From NCBI GenBank assembly GCA_027062145.1, contig JAMOTX010000001.1:1-8741 (forward strand): a stretch of 8,741 nt of DNA, written 5' to 3'. Shown here one piece after another: positions 6,688-8,741 of the stretch (its first letter is position 1; the number at the start of each line of letters is the position of its first letter). The translations under genes were made by a program, and so were the position numbers. The notes under the pieces were generated by a model. That model saw only the letters and a program-made list of their open reading frames with translations. It did not search any database and had not been told where the DNA came from. The stretch is from Candidatus Altimarinota bacterium (GTDB taxonomy: Bacteria; Patescibacteriota; Gracilibacteria; BD1-5; UBA6164).

Positions 6688-8741
6688 CTATAACTTTTTT
6701 TCTAAAATATCTAAAAATTGATTTGTTTTTCCTTTCTTTATATTTATATCATCTGGAAATGCTTTTAAAAACATTTCTCCCCATTTAGTAGAATAAACTC
6801 TATTATCCAATAAAATAACTATTCAGGTATCTGTTTTAGTTCTTATCAATCTTCAAAATCATTGTTTTAATTTTATAATTGCCTTAGGTACTGAATACTC
6901 TAAAAATGGGTCATCGAAAAATACACTTCTTGCTAAAAATATTGGATCAGTAGGTACAGAAAATGGAAATTTATGTATAACTAAATATTTTAAATCATCT
7001 CATGAAATATCTATTCATTCCCAAAAACTATCAGTTCATAATAAAATAGAATTTTTTGAATCTTTTAAGAAAAAACTCATTAGTTTCATTTTACTTCAAG
7101 CTATTCATTGTGCATATAGATTAATATTTTCTTTTTTTAATTCACCATTTAATGAAGTATATATCTTCCTAATAAACGAATAACTAGTTAAAAGTGTTAA
7201 AATATTTCATCTAACAGTTTTATATAGCTTTCACAAAAAATCTACAACTTCCTCAGAATTATTTTTAATACTTCATATGTTTGTTGGAATAAACATCATA
7301 GCTTGTTCACTATAATCAAAATCACTTTCAAAAGAGTAAAAATCAAAATTATCCAAAAAAAGCATTTTCTTAAAGTAATCAAATTTTCATCATATTTGCA
7401 ATGTTGCTGATGTCAAAATACATGAATTTAGGTTATTCCATAGAGATTCATCTAAATATTTTCAAGGGTTTAATAATGTATACTCAAAACTAACACCTAG
7501 ATTATCACTAAAATTTAGTATTTTAATATATTTATTACTAGAACTTGAACTTAATATTATTTTAATTAATTCTAAAACTCCTCATAAATACGTTATTTCT
7601 TTTGCAAAATCATATTCTTCTTCTACAGCCAAAAAATCTAAAATATCTAAAAAGTCTAGTTCTATTTTTTTTACAAGCTCACTATAGTCAGTTTCTTCAA
7701 AAAAATCATCGTCTACTAATGTAGTTTTATAATTTCAATTAACTCATGTTTTATTATTAATATAATGAAATCAATAATCATCTAATAGCTCTAATTTTGA
7801 AACTAAATTATCCCTTAATTTCATGAAATTAATTTTTTTTGAATTTATTTTAGTAAGGATTTTTTCTATTAAATCAAAATTCTCATTTAGTGTTTTTATA
7901 TTGTACTTTTTTCTTAATGAATCAGTAACAGTATCTTCAATATTATGTCATTCATCAATCACCAAATTTTTAATTTTACCTAATATTCAATTTTCATTAT
8001 TAATATCTGAAAACAATAAACTATGATTAACAATAATTACATTAGAACTCTCTAATTTAGTCCTTGCTTTAAAAAGGTACTCATATCTCCTGTAATCATT
8101 TTTATCAGCTAATACACTAAAATTATCAGCATTAATACTCCTTAAAAAGGAAAACTCTTGTCCATAAAAATTAAGTTCATCTAATTCTCCATAATTTGTT
8201 TCAAATAACCATAAAGTAATTTTAGATAAAAAGCATATTTTTGAATAATTTATATCTCATATCCAAAATTCATCAAAAAATAATTTAATACTTAAATAAT
8301 TTTTTTTACCCTTAAGTTTTGTATATCTAAAATCATGAGGTAAATTATCATTTAAAAATGCTAAATCTTTAAAATATAGTTGATCCTGTAATGCTTTAGT
8401 TTTTGTAGATATATAAACCTTTTCTCAAGTTTTAAGTGAATGTGTAATTGAAGGAATTAAATAAGCAAAACTTTTTCATAAACCTGTTGGAGCTTCAATT
8501 ACAACTTTTTTCTTTCAATTAAAACTGTCCATAATCATTTGAGTCATTTTCAATTGATTATCTCTTTTCTCTACTCACTCAAGTAAATCAAACTTTTTAG
8601 ACATTTTTTTATTGTCAATTTTCTTGTCTATAATAACTACATCATCATTATCTAATTTTCAAACTTTTTTTAATATCTTTTTTTCAAATTCTCAAAAGCT
8701 TAAATCCTTATCAATATTATTAAAAATCAGCTCTTTAATAT
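6688..8741 (-). CDS. DinG/Rad3-family DNA helicase, N-terminus outside window
   Basis: 683 residues are visible and the gene runs off the right edge; DinG proteins are often 640-720, so little should be missing. It is an ATP-dependent superfamily 2 helicase, expected to unwind DNA 5' to 3' in repair or in resolving replication obstacles. Motifs by visible residue: DNQLKMTQMI before motif I; Walker A APTGLGKS (83-90); DEGH box (262-265, normally DEAH); TSATLQIGG (motif III); GTDSFWEGIDISGD (motif V, FWEGID at 572-577); KFPFSVPTDP; and QGFGRLIR (motif VI, 626-633). The four cysteines that hold the 4Fe-4S cluster in iron-sulfur DinG/XPD proteins are absent: NYLC is NYLS (S150), and the cysteine-rich stretch before KAR (205-230) has none. 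I read the frame base by base from 8741 to the TAG at 6688-6690; it is unbroken under code 25. The visible part starts without an ATG, so the start lies beyond 8741. Confidence 0.9.

Noticed and set aside
6668..6690. A possible frameshift near the helicase C-terminus, suggested by a TAA at 6668-6670
   Set aside because: Reading line by line, the helicase frame ends at the TAG at 6688-6690 without any shift; the TAA is in another frame.
7823..8026. Plus-strand open frame of 67 codons
   Set aside because: It lies antisense to the helicase around the DEGH motif; composition is A/T-driven and there is no supporting context.
1..8741. CRISPR arrays, insertion sequences, tRNA genes
   Set aside because: I saw no regularly spaced repeats, no transposase or terminal inverted repeats, and no tRNA-like T-arm. 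TTCGGATC at 1361-1368 resembles a T-loop but lacks the conserved A58 and any tRNA context.

Overview
The window is very A+T-rich, and every protein gene lies on the minus strand. Under the standard code the genes look shattered. Read with UGA as glycine (genetic code 25) they become long, intact, recognisable proteins. For example, two of the three glycines of the PilB Walker A motif GPTGSGKS and the glycine of its GEMRD motif are UGA, while tryptophan is still written UGG. This points to Candidatus Absconditabacteria (SR1) or Gracilibacteria, small-genome Patescibacteria, some of which are described as attached or predatory on other bacteria.

Layout from right to left, in the direction of transcription. 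6688-8741 is most of a DinG/Rad3-type superfamily 2 helicase whose N-terminus lies beyond the window. 1568-6605 is a compact four-gene type IV pilus (or related pseudopilus) operon. Its first gene (5274-6605) encodes an acidic cytoplasmic region, one membrane segment and an external domain. It is followed by a long PilO-like protein (4034-5272), a short PilB assembly ATPase (2753-4015) and the platform protein PilC (1568-2731). Gene gaps are 1, 18 and 21 bases, and a strong terminator follows (1501-1550). The first two proteins probably form the membrane/alignment part that couples the PilB/PilC motor to the pilus. No pilin, PilT, prepilin peptidase or secretin is in the window.

1186-1500 carries no plausible protein gene. 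It holds what looks like an independent structured RNA of about 295 nt on the plus strand, ending in its own terminator and transcribed away from the glycosyltransferase. I could not match it to RNase P RNA, tmRNA, SRP RNA or a riboswitch I know. It is the best candidate here for something undescribed.

172-1185 is a GT4-family glycosyltransferase, followed by a terminator hairpin. 1-106 is the start of a gene for an exported protein with a clear signal peptide. None of the visible gene starts has a convincing Shine-Dalgarno sequence.
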